NCBI GenBank assembly: GCA_017958465.1
Contig: JAGDCQ010000106.1
Span: forward strand, 1-8,320
Direction of reading: 5' to 3'
DNA: 8,320 nucleotides
Source: Lachnospiraceae bacterium
Lineage (GTDB): Bacteria; Bacillota; Clostridia; Lachnospirales; Lachnospiraceae
The notes under the pieces were generated by a model. It was given only the letters and a program-made list of their open reading frames with translations, ran no database searches and was not told the DNA's origin. The position numbers were made by a program, and so were the translations under genes. Within the stretch, counting starts at the first letter, position 1; each line of letters opens with the position of its first letter. Positions 5,040-8,320 of the stretch are shown piece by piece.

Positions 5040-8024
5040 TCACTCTGTCCTGAGTGCGACCACAGGATCCTTCTTTGCGGCACTCCTTGAAGGGATTATG
5101 CCTGCGATAAGCGTGAGGAACATACTTATCAGCACAAGGATTACCGCCGTAGGAAGCGGCAGGACTGCACTTAAAGTATTGATACCTGTCAGCGTGTGCA
5201 GGATGATATTGATCGGGATGCACAGCAATACGGTTATCACAACTCCGAGAAGACCGGAGGTAAAGCCTATTATCACTGTTTCCGCGTTGAACATGCTGGA
5301 CACATTTCTCTTTGATGCGCCGATGGCACGCAGGATACCGATCTCCTTTGTTCTTTCCTGTACGGAGATCAGGGTTATGACACCTATCATGATAGATGAA
5401 ACCACAAGGGAAACGCCCACAAATGCGATGAGCACGTATGTGATCGCATTGATGATGGTTGTTACGGAAGAAAGGATAAGGCCTACATAGTCCGTGTATT
5501 CGATCTTGAGGTCGTCTTCAACACCTTTGTTGTAATCCGCTATTCCCTCTTCTATCATATCTTTGCCTGCAAAACTTGCAGAGTAGAGGTTGATGCCGGA
5601 GGGATTGTCCAGATCGAGGTTTCCGAGGGTCCTCAGGTTGTTCTTGTAGCTTGATTCCGAGAAAGTGATGATCTCGTCAAAGTATCTTGCGCTTTCTTCG
5701 TCGGTGTATTTTGCAAGTGCATCGTTGAAGGCTGCAAGGATCTGATCCGGTGTCAGCGCCGACATCTGCTGCATAACCTGCATACGGTACTGGGCCTTGT
5801 ACTGCTCCTCAAGTATGGATGTGAAGGTCTTTTTGATATCTTCATCGCTCATTTCCGAAAGGTAGGATTTGAGCATATCTTCGGACATTCCGGACTGCTG
5901 TACAAGTGCCTGAACGAGGGTCTGCTCCATTTCGGCCCTTGACATTGAATCAAGCTTCTGGGCTACAAACTCTGCCATTGCAGCTTCGTCCGGAAGGGAA
6001 GCGATCTGCATATATGCGTACATCTTCGCCCTGTCGTCAAGCTCTGCCACATAATCCTTGAATTTTGCGGCTTTCTGGGCATCGGTCATGGATTTCTCAG
6101 CGGGCCTGAAAGGAAGGTTTGTAAAGATATCCGTGTTTTCGTTTTCCTTCTGGGCTTTTACAACTTCGCTTTCTGCAGCGTTGTTTATAATGTATTCCAC
6201 AAGCTTTGATGTGTAGCCGATCCCACCGCCGTCATTTGACGAAACAGCACTCTCTGAAGGCTTAACGATACCCGTTACCTTAAGCTTCATGGCCTTGTCG
6301 TAAAGGTATTCAAGGCCTGTTTCTGTCTCGCGCAGGTCCTTGTAGGTGCCGGTAGCTTCGTCGTATGTGTAGCACTCGTAAGGAAGCACCACCTTGAACT
6401 CAAGGTTGCAGATATCTTCGTAGCTCCACTTTTCAGCGGTATACTCGATGCTCTTTTTGTCCCTTGCGGCTTCCATTATCTTGCCCACTTCTTCCTCGGT
6501 CTTAAGGCCGAGAGCGTAGAGGGTAAGGTCGTCTACTTCATTGTGCTCGTCAAGGAAGAGCACAACCTGATCGTAGCTTGCGGGCCAGCTTCCGTAAACC
6601 AGGTCGTACTGCTTTTCGGTAACGGCGCTGATAAGCTTGCCGTCGTTTCCGGGGATAAGCTCACGCCAGAGGCCGTTGGAACTTACCTGGGCCGACATAC
6701 CCGCCGTAAGACTGTTGGAACCGTAACTGGATGAATAGCCGAAGTAGTCTTCCATAAGGGATGAAAGAAGCTTTTCGGTATCGGAAAGGATCACTTCTCC
6801 CTCTTTGTTCTTCGTGTAAACGGTCATATTCAGGCCGTAGGAATAACGGATAGCCGAGATGCTCTTTGAAAACTTGCTGTCTTCATCCTTCATCTGCTCT
6901 TCAATGTAGGCTTTGAAGGCCTTGAGGTCATTCTGCTTTGTCTCCACATTGCTGAGAGAGTTGACCATGTTGTAGATGAGGGCCTTCTGGTAAACGGCGT
7001 CGTTTTCGTGCTCGCCTACCGACTGGGCATTGCCCATGAAGGAAGTGATAAGGGAGGACAGGTCCACACTCTGGGCTCTGATCGAGAGCGGGTAGGAGGA
7101 CAGTGTCTCTTCCTGCACGGAGTTTATGTAGTTTGTGGTACCCTGGGAAACAGCGTAGATAAGCGCAATTCCGATGATACCGATTGAACCCGCGAAGGAG
7201 GTGAGCATTGTACGTCCCTTCTTCGTGAAGAGGTTCTTTAAGGAGAGGCCAAAGGCTGTGAAGAGGGACATGGAAGGCCTCTTCTTCTTGCTGTCTTCCT
7301 CAAGTTTTTTCTTGGCTGCGGCATGCTGCTCGGAGTATTCTTCGTCGGAAAGAGGCGCAGAATCACTTAGTATACTGCCATCCAGCATCTTTACGATCCT
7401 TGTTGAGTATTTCTCGGCAAGGTCGGGGTTGTGCGTTACCATGATGACAAGGCGGTCCTTGGCGATCTCTTTAAGGATGTCCATGACCTGGATACTTGTC
7501 TCGGTATCGAGGGCGCCTGTGGGCTCATCCGCAAGGATGATGTCGGGATTGTTCACAAGGGCGCGGGCAATTGCCACACGCTGCATCTGACCGCCGGACA
7601 TCTGGCTCGGACGCTTCTTAAGCTGGTTTCCGAGGCCGACTCTTTCAAGTGCCTCTTTTGCCCGGCGTCTGCGCTCGGTTTTGCTCACACCTGCAATAGT
7701 AAGCGCGATTTCTACGTTCTGGAGCACAGTCTGGTGCGGGATAAGGTTGTACGTCTGGAAAACGAAGCCTACGTAATGGTTTCTGTAGGTGTCCCAGTCT
7801 CTGTCTTTGTACTGTTTTGTTGACTTGCCGTTAATGACAAGGTCGCCGGATGTATATTTGTCAAGACCACCGATAATGTTCAGCATGGTTGTCTTGCCGC
7901 ACCCTGAGGGTCCAAGGATCGATACAAACTCATTTTCCCTGAACTGAAGGTTGATGCCCCTGAGCGCTTCTACGTTTTCACCGGCTGTTTCGTACGTTTT
8001 TACGATGTTTTTTAATTCAAGCAT
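5040..8024 (-). CDS. ABC transporter, fused ATPase and MacB/FtsX-type permease with very large extracytoplasmic domain
   Basis: A 994-residue single-chain half transporter. The N-terminal ATPase carries Walker A GPSGCGKT (38-45), Q-loop Gln90, signature MSGGQ (142-146), Walker B IILADE (162-167) and switch His198, so it should hydrolyse ATP. Then come one membrane segment (about 273-293), an outer domain of about 550 residues (295-845), and three C-terminal segments (about 850-885, 912-940, 955-977) with the FtsX/MacB loop EIGILRAIGAS (894-904) and end motif PSRSAAKKDPVVALR. This four-segment layout is that of mechanotransmission (type VII) ABC systems such as MacB and LolCDE, which couple ATP use to work outside the membrane. 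The substrate is unknown. Starts at 8048 and 8030 are also in frame; 8024 has AAAGGAA six bases upstream and begins MLELKNIVKTY as ATPases of this group do. Single-gene unit between terminators; no partner or two-component genes adjoin. Confidence 0.95.
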   Translation of the reverse strand: MLELKNIVKTYETAGENVEALRGINLQFRENEFVSILGPSGCGKTTMLNIIGGLDKYTSGDLVINGKSTKQYKDRDWDTYRNHYVGFVFQTYNLIPHQTVLQNVEIALTIAGVSKTERRRRAKEALERVGLGNQLKKRPSQMSGGQMQRVAIARALVNNPDIILADEPTGALDTETSIQVMDILKEIAKDRLVIMVTHNPDLAEKYSTRIVKMLDGSILSDSAPLSDEEYSEQHAAAKKKLEEDSKKKRPSMSLFTAFGLSLKNLFTKKGRTMLTSFAGSIGIIGIALIYAVSQGTTNYINSVQEETLSSYPLSIRAQSVDLSSLITSFMGNAQSVGEHENDAVYQKALIYNMVNSLSNVETKQNDLKAFKAYIEEQMKDEDSKFSKSISAIRYSYGLNMTVYTKNKEGEVILSDTEKLLSSLMEDYFGYSSSYGSNSLTAGMSAQVSSNGLWRELIPGNDGKLISAVTEKQYDLVYGSWPASYDQVVLFLDEHNEVDDLTLYALGLKTEEEVGKIMEAARDKKSIEYTAEKWSYEDICNLEFKVVLPYECYTYDEATGTYKDLRETETGLEYLYDKAMKLKVTGIVKPSESAVSSNDGGGIGYTSKLVEYIINNAAESEVVKAQKENENTDIFTNLPFRPAEKSMTDAQKAAKFKDYVAELDDRAKMYAYMQIASLPDEAAMAEFVAQKLDSMSRAEMEQTLVQALVQQSGMSEDMLKSYLSEMSDEDIKKTFTSILEEQYKAQYRMQVMQQMSALTPDQILAAFNDALAKYTDEESARYFDEIITFSESSYKNNLRTLGNLDLDNPSGINLYSASFAGKDMIEEGIADYNKGVEDDLKIEYTDYVGLILSSVTTIINAITYVLIAFVGVSLVVSSIMIGVITLISVQERTKEIGILRAIGASKRNVSSMFNAETVIIGFTSGLLGVVITVLLCIPINIILHTLTGINTLSAVLPLPTAVILVLISMFLTLIAGIIPSRSAAKKDPVVALRTE

Positions 8025-8079
8025 AGTCATTTCCTTTCGCTTAAACACATCACCACCACTAATGCAAGCACCTTAGCAC

Positions 8080-8110
8080 ATTATAATAGGTTGGTAAAGT
8101 GTTTTGTCGT
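8080..8110 (-). promoter_or_regulatory. Probable promoter of the ABC transporter gene
   Basis: Leftward, a perfect -10 TATAAT (8085-8080) lies about 56 bases before the chosen start at 8024. The best -35 is weak: ACGACA (8110-8105), with a long 19-base spacer. It sits between the tRNA terminator and the gene, where a promoter is needed. The weak -35 suggests that an activator or other control may be involved. Confidence 0.55.
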
Positions 8111-8121
8111 GAATCATGTCA
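8105..8121. promoter_or_regulatory. Imperfect dyad overlapping the -35 region of the ABC gene
   Basis: TGTCGTGAATCATGTCA is a 17-base dyad around a central A with six of eight half-site pairs matching (mismatched pairs at positions 3/15 and 5/13). Its left half coincides with the weak -35 hexamer. The size and place suit a dimeric regulator, but no known binding consensus is recognised. Confidence 0.3.
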
Positions 8122-8152
8122 GAATTGGTTTGAATTAAAGATTTGATTGTAT

Positions 8153-8186
8153 AAAAAAATCCCTGTCACGATCAACGTGACAGGGA
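8153..8186 (-). terminator. Rho-independent terminator of the tRNA cluster
   Basis: TCCCTGTCACG (8160-8170) and CGTGACAGGGA (8176-8186) form a perfect 11-bp stem with a 5-base loop, followed in the leftward sense by seven U residues (A8153-A8159). It lies seven bases past the 3' end of tRNA-Lys and insulates the ABC transporter gene from the tRNA transcript. Confidence 0.95.
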
Positions 8187-8192
8187 CGACTA

Positions 8193-8265
8193 TGAGACAT
8201 CCGGGATTCGAACCCGGGACAACTTGATTAAAAGTCAAGTGCTCTACCGACTGAGCTAATATCCC
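8193..8265 (-). tRNA. tRNA-Lys (anticodon UUU)
   Basis: A complete 73-base cloverleaf. Acceptor GGGATAT pairs with ATGTCTC (two G-U wobbles), the D stem is GCTC/GAGC, the anticodon stem is CTTGA/TCAAG with loop CTTTTAA, so the anticodon TTT (8232-8230) reads AAA/AAG lysine codons. The variable region is TTGTC and the T arm CCGGG TTCGAAT CCCGG. The discriminator base is A8193 in RNA sense. CCA is not encoded (ATAG follows), so it must be added after transcription. It is the last gene of a leftward tRNA cluster. Confidence 0.96.
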
Positions 8266-8270
8266 ATTTT

Positions 8271-8288
8271 GTTTATCGATAGATAAAC
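8271..8288. repeat. Perfect inverted repeat in the spacer between two tRNA genes
   Basis: GTTTATC (8271-8277) and GATAAAC (8282-8288) form a 7-bp stem with a 4-base loop that nearly fills the 28-base spacer. In the leftward sense it is followed by AAAA, so it is not a terminator; it may mark the tRNA processing site in the precursor. Confidence 0.55.
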
Positions 8289-8293
8289 AGAAA

Positions 8294-8320
8294 TGCCCAG
8301 AACCGGAATCGAACCAGTGA
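8294..8320 (-). tRNA. 3' part of a second tRNA, cut by the window edge
   Basis: In the leftward sense the sequence gives the T arm ACTGG TTCGATT CCGGT (8318-8302), the 3' acceptor strand TCTGGGC (8301-8295) and discriminator A (8294). CCA is not encoded. The anticodon lies beyond the window, so identity is open; a 5' end of GCCCAGA or a wobble variant is expected. It is 28 bases upstream of tRNA-Lys and almost surely in the same transcript. Confidence 0.85.

Noticed and set aside
4888..5223. Minus-strand open frame of 111 codons over the end of the ABC gene and its terminator
   Set aside because: It is in another frame of the ABC gene on the same strand and would have to be read through the terminator hairpin; no family features.
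8025..8048. Upstream ABC transporter starts at 8048 and 8030
   Set aside because: The 8030 ATG is directly abutted by the AAAGGAA site, and the 8048 ATG lacks a well-spaced site. The 8024 ATG has the right spacing and the usual N-terminus. Not fully excluded.
8153..8186. Possible attachment site or mobile element next to the tRNA genes
   Set aside because: The inverted repeat has a U-tract and is a plain terminator. There is no integrase, direct repeat of the tRNA end or other mobile-element sign in the window.

Overview
The window looks like chromosomal DNA of a low-to-moderate GC Gram-positive, most likely a Clostridia/Lachnospiraceae-type bacterium. This is inferred from the strong GGAGG ribosome binding sites, the PdaA-style peptidoglycan deacetylase, the tRNA genes without encoded CCA, and the single-chain ABC ATPase-permease with a very large outer domain. 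No species-level call is possible from the sequence alone.

Layout: one rightward gene (39-734) encodes a seven-segment membrane protein of unknown function and ends at a strong intrinsic terminator. Everything else points left. Reading leftward from the right edge, there is a tRNA cluster (the 3' end of one tRNA, then tRNA-Lys(UUU)) closed by a terminator at 8153-8186. Next comes a large ABC transporter (8024-5040) with its own promoter region and a terminator at 4971-4938. A three-gene run follows: a flavin reductase-like protein (4856-4296), a membrane-anchored SH3b/NodB polysaccharide deacetylase of the PdaA type (4218-2884), and a complete transketolase (2815-833), which ends at a terminator at 780-821. 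The gaps inside this run are 77 and 68 bases and hold no convincing intrinsic terminator, so co-transcription is plausible. The three functions (flavin chemistry, cell-wall modification, pentose phosphate metabolism) have no obvious common pathway.

Most of the window is ordinary housekeeping and envelope DNA, and I do not see a clear new defence, mobile or biosynthetic system. The points most worth a second look are: the roughly 550-residue outer domain of the ABC transporter, with no accessory partner gene alongside; a Cys at the usual metal-binding Asp position of the deacetylase; the 24-bp in-frame tandem repeat in its linker; and several uncatalogued dyads in the intergenic regions (leaders of the ABC gene, flavin reductase gene and tkt, and the tRNA spacer).
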